Assembly (NCBI GenBank): GCA_031409515.1
Contig: JANNXJ010000045.1
Coordinates: forward strand, 1 to 64,000
Length of the DNA stretch: 64,000 bases
Reading direction: 5' to 3'
Source: SHZI01 sp031409515
Lineage (GTDB): Bacteria > Pseudomonadota > Gammaproteobacteria > Steroidobacterales > GCA-2729495
In this document: one piece after another, positions 53,991-60,903 of the stretch
Layout of the letters: each line of letters starts with the position of its first letter
Position numbering within the stretch: position 1 is the first letter of the stretch
The notes under the pieces: model-generated
Told to the model about the DNA's origin: nothing
The model's input: the letters and a program-made list of their open reading frames with translations, nothing else
The model's database searches: none
Made by a program: the position numbers and the translations under genes

Positions 53991-54563
53991 TCAGAGAAGG
54001 AAGGGCACCAGGGCCGCAACCCGCTGGCTGTAGGCCTGATAAGCCGCGCCGAAGTGCTCCCGCATCCAGCGTTCCTCGATGCCCAGCTTGCGCCAGAAAC
54101 TTACGAACACGATCACCACGGCCAGAATGCCGCGCCACTCTCCCAGGGCCAGTGCAGAGCCGGCGAAGGCCAGCAGCAGCCCGGTGTAGATGGGGTGACG
54201 AACGAGCGCGTAGGGACCGCTGGTTATGAGCTCATGATCCTGCTTGATCGTGACTATGGCGCTCCAGTTTCTGCCGATGTGCTGACGCGCCCACACCGTA
54301 AACAGCAGGCCCGCCGCCGTGAGCACGGCACCCGACCAGAATGCCCAGGTGGCTGGCGGCAGGAAGCGCGCGCCCAGGATGGGGATCGGCATGCCCGGCA
54401 GCCCGAGCAGAAACCCCGCGAGCACGAGTGGCCCCAGGTGCAGGACCTGGGACAGCCAGGGTTCCCGCCGTGTGGAGACTTTGGCGCGACCGGCCAGGGC
54501 CAGCCAGTAGACGAGCCAGGTCACCCACATCGCGAGGAAGAGGTTGGTATCAGCAGGGGGCAT
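53991..54563 (-). CDS. Isoprenylcysteine carboxyl methyltransferase-like membrane protein
   Basis: This is a predicted membrane methyltransferase of the ICMT/PEMT-like group. The 190 residues have about five hydrophobic segments and the signature region TSGPYALVRHPIYTGLLLAF and EERWMREHFGAAYQAYSQRV. Bacterial members have poorly known substrates. It is convergent with the upstream toxin gene, 25 bp apart. Confidence 0.85.
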   Translation of the reverse strand: MPPADTNLFLAMWVTWLVYWLALAGRAKVSTRREPWLSQVLHLGPLVLAGFLLGLPGMPIPILGARFLPPATWAFWSGAVLTAAGLLFTVWARQHIGRNWSAIVTIKQDHELITSGPYALVRHPIYTGLLLAFAGSALALGEWRGILAVVIVFVSFWRKLGIEERWMREHFGAAYQAYSQRVAALVPFLL

Positions 54564-54608
54564 CGCAGTACTGACTGAGCCACTGTAGCTCTGGATGAAG
54601 CGGCGCGC

Positions 54609-54887
54609 CTAGCGCGGCCGACGTGGTGCGGGTGCCCGAACGTACTCCGGAATTTCTTCCCGCAATACCTGGCGCAGCAGCTTTTCGGTGACGGGCTGAT
54701 CGCTCTCGGCCAGGTACTGGCGCAGCGCCTCATTGATCATCGTCTGGTAACCCGCACCCGCCTTCTCTGCCCGAGAGCGGAACGCGTCCAGAACGCTGTT
54801 GTCGATGAAGATCGAGATCCGGGTCTTGCCCTTCTGGGGGATGGCCGCGCCCCGTTTACCCTTCGAGAAGTCGTACTCAGCCTTCAT
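54609..54887 (-). CDS. brnA: BrnA family antitoxin
   Basis: BrnA neutralises the ribonuclease BrnT and represses the shared promoter. The 92 residues include NMKAEYDFSKGKRGAAIPQ at the start and a ribbon-helix-helix TRISIFIDNSVLDAFRSRAE plus a C-terminal helix. The antitoxin is complete, but the upstream toxin has lost its middle and continues in-frame into it. A fused product starting at 55040 is possible. Confidence 0.85.
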   Translation of the reverse strand: MKAEYDFSKGKRGAAIPQKGKTRISIFIDNSVLDAFRSRAEKAGAGYQTMINEALRQYLAESDQPVTEKLLRQVLREEIPEYVRAPAPRRPR

Positions 54888-55040
54888 ATTGTTTGCGTTC
54901 CTTTCGCGTCGGCCGGCCGCGCCTTTGTCCTCAACCGTCAGTGCCAGTGGGTCCTGTAGTACCCCTTCCGCGTCGGCCAAGGAAACCTTGTGTTTCCTGA
55001 GGTTTGCGGTCGCCTTGATGGGGTCGCAATAAAACCGCAT
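54888..55040 (-). pseudogene. brnT: brnT toxin remnant with internal deletion
   Basis: The first ~36 residues (RFYCDPIKATANLRKHKVSL, then DPLALTVED) are a normal BrnT N-terminus. They jump directly to GRRERNANN, like the BrnT C-terminal RRERxxYxN. About 40 residues that hold most of the catalytic fold are missing. The frame has no stop and runs into brnA. The toxin is probably inactive; see brnA. Confidence 0.78.
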
Positions 55041-55047
55041 TTGCCGA

Positions 55048-55080
55048 GCATATATATCATATGCATACAGCTTCTGACAA
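55048..55080 (-). promoter_or_regulatory. Promoter and palindromic operator of the brnTA locus
   Basis: Read leftward, TTGTCA (55075-55080) is followed after 17-18 bp by a TATATA-like -10. An inverted repeat GCATAT-N5-ATATGC (55048-55064) overlaps the -10 and lies 8 bp before the brnT start. This is the arrangement expected for BrnA autorepression. Confidence 0.6.
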
Positions 55081-55119
55081 GGGTAGAGCGTCCTTTTAAG
55101 GTCGGTTGACCATCACTCG

Positions 55120-55323
55120 TCACAGTCGCAGGAAGTACGGAATCACAAGCAGCGCAGCACCCACAGAGACCAGAACAAGATTGCTGCTCGCAAAGTACGG
55201 AAAGATCATCAGCCCAAGCCCGCAAACCAGTGGCACGATGGCCCGCTGCCTCTTCCCGTAAAGGAAGAAGCCCAGCCCGATGGAGCTGAAGAGCAGCCCC
55301 CAGAGAAGCGTAGCGGTGTCCAC
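55120..55323 (-). CDS. Small two-helix-or-more membrane protein
   Basis: This is an unrecognised 67-residue protein made almost wholly of hydrophobic segments (TLLWGLLFSSIGLGFFLYG, IVPLVCGLGLMIFPYF and VLVSVGAALLVIPYFLRL). The GTG at 55323 removes a polar extension and starts at the first helix. A loop KRQRA and basic end suggest an inner-membrane protein. Function is unknown. Confidence 0.6.
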   Translation of the reverse strand: MDTATLLWGLLFSSIGLGFFLYGKRQRAIVPLVCGLGLMIFPYFASSNLVLVSVGAALLVIPYFLRL

Positions 55324-55411
55324 GCGGGCCAGCTTACAGCCGAGATCCCTTAAATTTCGGCCGGGCAGTAGAATCCACGACCACAAGGCAGCCGGCCTAT
55401 GGAGAACGCTA

Positions 55412-55684
55412 ATGCCCTCGGTGATGACTCCTCAAAAGCGCAAGCTCCTCGTTTCCAAAGGCTGGAAAGTCGGCGGCCCCAAGGAACTCCTGGGGTTGAC
55501 CAAGAAGCAGGTGGCGTCCATCGAGCGGGAACTGAAGCCGCTGGGCAAGGGCAAGACGACTGAAGCACGTCCGAAGCGAAACTCCGCAAAGACCCCGGAT
55601 TCACTGGCTCGACGGGCTGGCCGTTCCGCGGTTCAATCGAAATCTGGTCATTCAGGGAGCACCCGGCCTGCCCGGGGACATCCT
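55412..55684 (+). pseudogene. XRE-type antitoxin N-terminus, probably truncated
   Basis: From the ATG at 55412 or 55424 the sequence MTPQKRKLLVSKGWKVGGPK and ELLGLTKKQVASIERELKPL matches the N-terminal part of XRE antitoxins (KGWKVG-x-FLGL pattern). After about 45 residues the HTH is not recognisable. The frame stays open into the HicB-like gene, so a 152-residue fusion is also possible. Confidence 0.5.
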
Positions 55685-55870
55685 ATGGAACAGACCTACA
55701 AAGCTGCCATAACGCAGTCCGGCAAGTGGTGGATCGGCTGGATTCAGGAGGTTCCGGGCGTGAACTGCCAGGAGAAGAGCCGATCGGCTTTGCTCGAATC
55801 CCTCCGCGTCACGCTCCAGGAAGCCCTGAAGTTCAACCGCGCCGAAGCCCTCCGCGTCGCGGGCACTTAA
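55685..55870 (+). CDS. HicB-like antitoxin
   Basis: The 61 residues MEQTYKAAITQSGKWWIGW and IQEVPGVNCQEKSRSALLES followed by a helix match small HicB-fold antitoxins. No HicA toxin is adjacent. It starts at an internal ATG of a longer frame that begins in an XRE-like segment. It may be an orphan antitoxin or the C-terminal half of a fused one. Confidence 0.75.
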   Translation: MEQTYKAAITQSGKWWIGWIQEVPGVNCQEKSRSALLESLRVTLQEALKFNRAEALRVAGT

Positions 55871-55873
55871 GAC

Positions 55874-56575
55874 CTACCCCGTAAACCGCCTCACCAGCGG
55901 CTTGTCCTGGGGCACCTGCTTCTGGAACTCCCGCGCATCCGCAAACGCTGCGGCAAAGGCGGGGCGCTGGGCCAGCCGCCCCATGTACGCCTTGAACACG
56001 TCATCCCGGCACATCCCGTAACCGCGGGCCCAGAAAACGCTATGCCCGACGATGCAGTCGGCAGCCGTAAAGGCGTCCCCACAGATAAACTGCGTTCGGG
56101 CGAGGCGCTCTGCCACCTGGGGCTCGGCCTCCTGCTCGAACTTGTGGCGATAGCGGGCGATGGTCCGGTCGTCCCGCTGGTCGGCGGTGAGCACGTGCTC
56201 GTGGATGCGCACCTGCCAGAGCATCATGTCCATCCAGGTGGAGCCGAAGTGGAGCATCTGCAGGTAGTCCGCGCGTTCCGGGGAGAGGCCTAAGGGCGGG
56301 GCCAGCCCGGCGGCGGGGTAGGCGTCGGCCAGCAAGGCCACGATGGCGGCGCTTTCGATCACGCGCTGGACCGTGCCGTTATCCCAGGTGATCTCCAGCA
56401 CCGGCACGGCGTGATTGGGGTTGAGGAGCAGGTACTCGTCGCTGTACTGGGCGCCGTCGTAGAGGGGGACGCGGACGACTTCGAAGTTGTTGCCGACGAC
56501 TTCGTGGAGCATCCACTTGGCGCGGGCGCTGCGGGAGGCGGGGTAGTGGTGGAGTCTTAGGTGGCGGACGTCCAT
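55874..56575 (-). CDS. Glutathione S-transferase family protein
   Basis: The 233 residues have an N-terminal thioredoxin-like GST domain (LRLHHYPASRSARAKWMLHE; NPNHAVPVLEI; IESAAIVALLADAYP) and an all-helical C-terminal domain (FICGDAFTAADCIVGHSVFW). The Ser in the Y-P-A-S-R-S segment could be the catalytic residue. The substrate is unknown. Confidence 0.88.
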   Translation of the reverse strand: MDVRHLRLHHYPASRSARAKWMLHEVVGNNFEVVRVPLYDGAQYSDEYLLLNPNHAVPVLEITWDNGTVQRVIESAAIVALLADAYPAAGLAPPLGLSPERADYLQMLHFGSTWMDMMLWQVRIHEHVLTADQRDDRTIARYRHKFEQEAEPQVAERLARTQFICGDAFTAADCIVGHSVFWARGYGMCRDDVFKAYMGRLAQRPAFAAAFADAREFQKQVPQDKPLVRRFTG

Positions 56576-56613
56576 GCGGTGCTTCCTACCTTACTCCTTC
56601 GGCTTCCCGGTTA

Positions 56614-57321
56614 TCACCTGCGGCGCAGCGACACCAGGGGAGCCCCGCGGACAAACCGGCTGGCTACCGCCTCCTCCAGCATCCATTGGGCCATGGCCTC
56701 ATAGGACACGGGCGACCAGGAGTTCAGAGCGCCGTCCCAGTCAGCCGCGGCCACCGGAGGCTCGTCCTTACCGCGAGCGTTGAGCCCACCGCGGACCATC
56801 GTCCAGCGCAGCGCCGAAAACGCCCCCTTGCCGAGAGAGTCCACCACTGCCTGCTGCTCACGAGCTCCCCGCCCGATTGTTCCGGGCAGCCACCCGAAGA
56901 AGCGCATAGCCCGGCCCGCAGGACGCCCTGGCCGTGACGCGAGCAGGGTATTGATGACAACGATCCGGTCCACGCCCGCGGCCAACATGGACTCCTCCAT
57001 TGGAGCCATGTTCTCTGACAGCAAGGCGGAGCGATCAGCGGTGGTAGGCGTAACGCCAAGCGCCGTCAGCACCGCTTCTGCGCCCCGAAATGCTTCGGTG
57101 AGGGCAGTTCGATCGGCGAGTGAGTGCACGACAACAACGCGGGACCCGCTCGGTACGTCGGCAATCCGCTCTGGCCGCGAACGGACAATTGCCGTGAAAC
57201 CGATGCCTTGTGCGCGGCACGCACGCAGGATCCCCTGGCCGAGACCGCCCGCCGCGCCGATCACGGCCACGTGGTGGGGCAGCGTCGGAGGCCGGCGCGC
57301 GGCAGACCTCAGTTCAGCCAT
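56614..57321 (-). CDS. NAD(P)-binding protein, NmrA/atypical SDR-like
   Basis: This is a predicted NAD(P)H-dependent oxidoreductase or sensor. The 235 residues open with the Rossmann motif VAVIGAAGGLGQGILRACRA and include GAEAVLTALGV and VDRIVVINTLLAS. They lack the SDR Tyr-x3-Lys. It overlaps the end of the truncated kinase-like gene by 13 bp. Confidence 0.78.
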   Translation of the reverse strand: MAELRSAARRPPTLPHHVAVIGAAGGLGQGILRACRAQGIGFTAIVRSRPERIADVPSGSRVVVVHSLADRTALTEAFRGAEAVLTALGVTPTTADRSALLSENMAPMEESMLAAGVDRIVVINTLLASRPGRPAGRAMRFFGWLPGTIGRGAREQQAVVDSLGKGAFSALRWTMVRGGLNARGKDEPPVAAADWDGALNSWSPVSYEAMAQWMLEEAVASRFVRGAPLVSLRRR

Positions 57322-57599
57322 ACGAGCAACTCGGAATCTGGCGGCTCAAGCCGCGGGAGGCGCAGCAGTTGAACTTTCGGGCCCGGGTAGGCGCGGATCA
57401 GCGCCTTGTGGCCTGACAGTGACATGTCTCCCGGTCGCGTGTAGTACTCGCTAACCCAGCCGAGCAAGTAGTCGAGGCGCTCGTGCTGCTCCCACGCGAG
57501 GGTGTCGAGGTCGAGGGACGATGCCCCGGTAGTCTCTGCGACCCAGCGCGCCAGAGTGAACTTGCCAGATCCGGAGTTGCTTAGGATTGCGATGCGCAA
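57309..57599 (-). pseudogene. P-loop kinase-like protein with internal deletion
   Basis: The N-terminus MRIAILSNSGSGKFTLARW recalls adenylate-kinase-like P-loop proteins, but the Walker A Ser after Lys is Phe. DLDTLAWEQHERLDYLLGW then joins the N-terminal part directly to the C-terminal part (EYYTRPGDMSLSGHKALIR). The intact family has about 75 residues between them. The 96-residue product is probably inactive. Confidence 0.68.
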
Positions 57600-57606
57600 A
57601 ATCTAT

Positions 57607-57656
57607 ACGGTCACAGAACCAAGTTGAGCGGCCGCCCACCGACGCGTTGTTATCTG
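57607..57656 (-). other. Degenerate attC-like site
   Basis: The reverse strand has AACAACGCG, GGCGGCCGCTCAACTTGG and a decayed outer box. It aligns with the attC at 58768-58903 over ACCAAGTT and neighbours. It lies 3' to the cupin gene, where an attC would be expected. The core boxes are mutated, so it is probably inactive. Confidence 0.35.
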
Positions 57657-57730
57657 CAGCTTATCGTTCACGGCCGCTCCCCGTGCTTTTGCAGATTGCC
57701 AGATCGAGCGGGTGCTAGCCTTCCCATAGA

Positions 57731-58201
57731 TCAAAATGGAGGTGGCCCAACGATTTCCCAGCCATATTTGGGGAATAGCTTCTCAAAGATAGCCATGTCC
57801 ATCGATTGCGGGGGACGTTGCTCTTGAAGCATTTCCTCGAACAGTTGCCCGGCCTCACCCGGGGTGAACACAAACAGCGCCCGCCCGGCTGCGGCTCCGC
57901 TGTTCTTCCATGCGTGGGCGATACCTCGTGGGAAGAACACACAGGCGCCCGCACCGCCCCTTGTCTCTAGTTCGCCAATCTGGAAAGTGAAGTCCCCGTT
58001 CAGAACATACATCACCTCATCGCTTGTATGGTGAAGATGAAGGGGCGTTTGACACCCGGCGGGCATGACTTCCTCGAAGACCACAACACGGTTGCCGGTC
58101 TGTGCGCTCTGCAAATTGAACATGGCTGCTCTCCCCGTGCCCATGTTCAAGGCTGGCGCCTGACTGGGAAGGGTTGTGAGACCATCAACAGGTGTTGCCA
58201 T
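57731..58201 (-). CDS. Cupin domain protein
   Basis: This 156-residue single-cupin protein has the metal-binding motif TPLHLHHTSDEVMYVLNGDF and the second motif GACVFFPRGIAHAWKNSG. It resembles quercetinase-like or sugar-binding cupins of unknown substrate. Its ribosome site lies in a perfect hairpin (58207-58226). It is the first recognisable gene of the attC-flanked cluster. Confidence 0.87.
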   Translation of the reverse strand: MATPVDGLTTLPSQAPALNMGTGRAAMFNLQSAQTGNRVVVFEEVMPAGCQTPLHLHHTSDEVMYVLNGDFTFQIGELETRGGAGACVFFPRGIAHAWKNSGAAAGRALFVFTPGEAGQLFEEMLQEQRPPQSMDMAIFEKLFPKYGWEIVGPPPF

Positions 58202-58206
58202 TTGTG

Positions 58207-58226
58207 TGCTCCTCTATTGAGGAGCA
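58207..58226 (-). promoter_or_regulatory. Hairpin enclosing the cupin ribosome-binding site
   Basis: TGCTCCTC-AATA-GAGGAGCA is a perfect 8-bp-stem palindrome. GAGGAG is the predicted ribosome site, about 8 nt before the ATG at 58201, and is paired with CTCCTC. This may block translation until melted or bound. Confidence 0.55.
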
Positions 58227-58303
58227 AATAATCTCACACTAACGATCTAGCCGGTTCAACGGTTCAACTGCAAAGAAAACACGTCGCGCTCACGGAATGT
58301 GCG

Positions 58304-58350
58304 GCCTAACGCCGCAGGCGTTTTTTGTCGGCTGGAAGCGCTTGTTGGGC
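58304..58350 (-). other. attC-like site A (short)
   Basis: GCCTAAC (58304-58310) and GTTGGGC (58344-58350) are a matched outer-box pair, 28 bp past the stop of the YdhR-like gene. At 47 bp it is shorter than typical attC sites. It contains AACGCC-GCA-GGCGTT followed by T's, which could act as a terminator on the plus strand. Confidence 0.5.
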
Positions 58351-58378
58351 GGCACTCCCGATTTTTGAGACGTAGCGC

Positions 58379-58690
58379 CTAGTTCACCCTACCGCGCGTG
58401 ATTGCGGTATGGCTTTCCAGCACAGCGAAAAGCTTTGCGCTTATGTTGCTAATGGCAGGGCTGGACTTGAGCGCCGCCACGATCGGGCCAGCAAGATACG
58501 TATTCGCAGCGGCTTCGCTCTCGAACATGTATACGCCACCCGCCTCGTGCCTGTCTTCGTTCATCAACCAGACTTTCCAGCGCAGGCCGGGCGAGTCGGC
58601 AATCGGTTGGGCGGCACCGAGCCATGCGGCCTCTAGATCAGGCCTTGAGATGCTGAACGTCAGATTGACTTGCAGAATTGTGGGTGACAT
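58379..58690 (-). CDS. YdhR-type putative monooxygenase
   Basis: The 103-residue protein MSPTILQVNLTFSISRPDL and PIADSPGLRWKVWLMNEDR with EAGGVYMFESEAAANTYLAG fits the YdhR family of dimeric ferredoxin-like folds. The start is the ATG at 58690, seven bases after AAGGAG; upstream extensions are unconserved. It is a minus-strand cassette-like gene with attC-like sites on either side. Confidence 0.82.
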   Translation of the reverse strand: MSPTILQVNLTFSISRPDLEAAWLGAAQPIADSPGLRWKVWLMNEDRHEAGGVYMFESEAAANTYLAGPIVAALKSSPAISNISAKLFAVLESHTAITRGRVN

Positions 58691-58767
58691 GTGCTTTCTC
58701 CTTCCGATGAGTGTGGCGAAACGGATCGACTGTCCCGCATAGCGCCTGGCCAGAACTGCCCTGTGAC

Positions 58768-58903
58768 GCCTAACTACCAAGTTCAGCGGCGGGCCAGCGC
58801 CGCTCCAGCACGCGGGCGCGATGGCGACCGTGTGCGCGTGGATGCTGAACGCCCGCGGCAGGCACTTTAATGTTCTCCCGCCCGCTGCAACGCCGAGTTA
58901 GGC
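58768..58903 (-). other. attC site B
   Basis: Outer boxes GCCTAAC (58768-58774) and GTTAGGC (58897-58903) are perfectly complementary. Inner segments ACCAAGTTCAGCGGCGGGC and GCCCGCTGCAACGCCGA form a second imperfect stem with bulges. The 136-bp length is within the attC range. It lies 27 bp past the lipoprotein gene stop. Confidence 0.75.
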
Positions 58904-58930
58904 GGGACGGGGTGTGGAACGAGGTCCTTG

Positions 58931-59497
58931 TCATTGCGGAAGCTCTCTGTCACTTCCGGTTCCGTATTTGGCAGCCTCACTGGGATTGACGATGTAGCCT
59001 TGCGGTGTCCGGACTAGATCGCGAGCCAGCGGTATTGCCCCTGTTGGCATGATTGGAAGAGACATCGTTTCTGGCCAACGCCGCATGATCTCGCGCATGG
59101 CCGCATCACGGAATCGTTCGGTCCGAGCCGGGTCTTCTCCTTTCGAGAACGTCAGCCAAACTTGACCCAGGTGGTCCGGGCCATCCATTGCTGATGCAAT
59201 TGCCTCATCGTCATTTTCTCCTCTCCACACTGCGGCGATCAACGTTCTTCTGACGACGCCAGCCAGGTGCTCTAAGTCTTCTTTGCTTGCCGAATCGACA
59301 TGAAGCCCTTCGGTCTTTGCGACATCGCTCAAGACTGACAGAAACGTGTCACGATCTTCCTGCGTCGGGAGAGGCACCTCAAAAGCGGCCGTAGTCTTGG
59401 CGCTCTCCGGCTGTGGTGCGACGCCGCACCCCACGATGCTAGCCACCGTCATCGCAGCAGCAAGAACCCAACGCATTCGTCGATTAGTGATCGGCAT
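58931..59497 (-). CDS. Cassette-borne lipoprotein of unknown function
   Basis: This 188-residue protein has a signal peptide and the lipobox-like IVGC (Cys 24). The mature part is soluble, helical and rich in charged residues, with RRTLIAAVWRGENDDEAIA and a C-terminal LVRTPQGYIVNPSEAAKYG. I do not recognise a family. The start ATG at 59497 lies 21 bp from attC site C; a longer upstream frame would run through that attC. Confidence 0.7.
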   Translation of the reverse strand: MPITNRRMRWVLAAAMTVASIVGCGVAPQPESAKTTAAFEVPLPTQEDRDTFLSVLSDVAKTEGLHVDSASKEDLEHLAGVVRRTLIAAVWRGENDDEAIASAMDGPDHLGQVWLTFSKGEDPARTERFRDAAMREIMRRWPETMSLPIMPTGAIPLARDLVRTPQGYIVNPSEAAKYGTGSDRELPQ

Positions 59498-59517
59498 ATG
59501 GCGCTGCTGATAGTGCC

Positions 59518-59619
59518 GCCTAACGCCTGAGCTCACCGGCGCCAGCGGCTGGCGCGCGGGTTGCGCTTGCAAGCCGCGTGACAGGCGCGTCGGGCGACCG
59601 GTGGAGCGCATGGTTAGGC
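59518..59619 (-). other. attC site C
   Basis: GCCTAAC (59518-59524) pairs with GTTAGGC (59613-59619). Inner arms GAGCTCACCGG and CCGGTGGAGC pair with one extra unpaired base, the bulge typical of attC. Length is 102 bp. It lies 6 bp past the stop of the zinc-ribbon gene. Confidence 0.78.
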
Positions 59620-59625
59620 CACTGG

Positions 59626-59850
59626 TCAATCATTGCACTCACAGAAAATCACCTGACCACCACAAACTGGACAACGCTCAACATCGCAACCAAACACATG
59701 AAGCTGACCTTTGATAACTCCGCAGTCGTGGCATGGCTGTCGGTCTGCTCCCCAATCGTCCGCTTCCGCGCCGTAGCGGATGCGCTGACGCTCAATGCCT
59801 CCGATTGAAATCGTGACCTGCAATTGGGCTGCCTCAATCTCTTGGCTCAT
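59626..59850 (-). CDS. Small cysteine-rich zinc-ribbon-like protein
   Basis: The 74 residues end in a Cys-rich domain: CHDCGVIKGQLHVFGCD, then ERCPVCGGQVIFCECND. The Cys/His spacing suggests two zinc sites. Similar small proteins are frequent in integron cassettes. Function is unknown. It is the rightmost cassette gene, flanked by attC C and the attC remnant at 59864. Confidence 0.72.
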   Translation of the reverse strand: MSQEIEAAQLQVTISIGGIERQRIRYGAEADDWGADRQPCHDCGVIKGQLHVFGCDVERCPVCGGQVIFCECND

Positions 59851-60016
59851 GGTGTGCGAAGTGGCCTAACTATAAGTAGACGACCCAAATGGGCCGATGA
59901 AACTGGACGTAAGCGTCGGATAGTCTGCTGGCACCTCTAGCAACTCCCTGATTTCACTCTGTGGCGGTGCCGGCAATGTCGCCTAAACCGCCGGAGTGAT
60001 AGGCGACATCTATTGG
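59851..60016. other. attC half-site and inverted repeat
   Basis: GCCTAAC at 59864-59870 is a left attC box, 14 bp from the zinc-ribbon gene, but no right box is found. An inverted repeat GTCGCCTA-N14-TAGGCGAC spans 59978-60007. No gene is seen. This seems to be the broken end of the cassette cluster. Confidence 0.5.
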
Positions 60017-60041
60017 GTCGCGGGTGAACCCGCTCCTACGG
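60017..60041 (-). repeat. REP element at the SIMPL gene end
   Basis: Read on the minus strand it starts CCGTAGGAGCGGG. The stem is GCGGG-TTCA-CCCGC, where both sides have changed relative to the GCGCC/GGCGC stem of the 44532 copy. It provides the TAG stop codon of the SIMPL gene. Confidence 0.82.
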
Positions 60042-60770
60042 AACGATGACGTCGAAGGTCGCGTCGACGCGGCTTTCGAAGCTGATTTCGCCGGGTACAT
60101 AGTTGGCTGCCGCCTTCCCCGCCGCATCAGACATGGCCATCGCCCGCATCTCCTGCATGGGCATCGGCGGCGGACTCGCGCCACCCGCAATCACGGTCCG
60201 GACAGAACCCAGCTTCACCCCGAGGCTGCTGGCAATCCGCTCCGCATTCGCCTTGGCGTCCTCGGTGGCCGCAGCCAGCGCATCCCGGTTCAGCTGCTTC
60301 TTCTTGCTGCTGTCGAGCGCGGGCGGGGACACCTCGTTCACCCCCGCGTCGATCGCGCCCTCGATCACGTTGCCCAGCTTGTCCAGGTCGTTGATCTCCA
60401 CCTGCAGCTGGCGCTGGACGAAGTAGCCGGTGAACACCTGCTTGTTCTCCTTCTCGTCCCAGCGGTACTCGGGCTGGATGGTCAGGCCGGAGGTGCGGAT
60501 CTTGTTCTCGGGGATGCCGAGTTTCTTGCACAGGGCGAGGAAGTTCTTGGACACCCGGACCGTCTCGTCCCGGGCCACCTGCATGCTCACGTCCCGCCGC
60601 TGCACGGCGAGGGCCAGGCGGGCGATGTCCGGAGTGGCGTCGATGGTGCCCGTGCCGGACACTGAGATGGTGCGGGGCATCTGCATGGGCGCCATGCCGG
60701 TCATTTGCGCGGTGGCCGCGCCCGAGGCCAGCAGAAGGCACGCTGCGAAGCAGTTGAAACGGGTTCTCAT
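60036..60770 (-). CDS. SIMPL domain periplasmic protein
   Basis: This is a 244-residue secreted protein (signal peptide about 1-22) with the SIMPL/DUF541 domain: ISVSGTGTIDATPDIARLAL, RVSKNFLALCKKLGIPENKI and GAIDAGVNEVSPPALDSS. Such proteins (E. coli YggE is one) are linked to oxidative-stress tolerance. The stop TAG is in a REP element. Confidence 0.9.
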   Translation of the reverse strand: MRTRFNCFAACLLLASGAATAQMTGMAPMQMPRTISVSGTGTIDATPDIARLALAVQRRDVSMQVARDETVRVSKNFLALCKKLGIPENKIRTSGLTIQPEYRWDEKENKQVFTGYFVQRQLQVEINDLDKLGNVIEGAIDAGVNEVSPPALDSSKKKQLNRDALAAATEDAKANAERIASSLGVKLGSVRTVIAGGASPPPMPMQEMRAMAMSDAAGKAAANYVPGEISFESRVDATFDVIVP

Positions 60771-60903
60771 GGGGGGCTTCCTGGGGTTGCCGAGGGGCGG
60801 GAACGGGTTGACTGGTCTGGAATTTCAGACGTCCTCTGACTACCATAGCGGCCCGCAGGTTGCCCATCAAGAACGCCCCCTTTTTTCACGGCACGTTGGA
60901 TTT

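Noticed and set aside
58308..58326. Rho-independent terminator (AACGCC-GCA-GGCGTT plus T's)
   Set aside because: No plus-strand gene lies upstream; I treat it as part of attC-like site A, though it could still act as a terminator.
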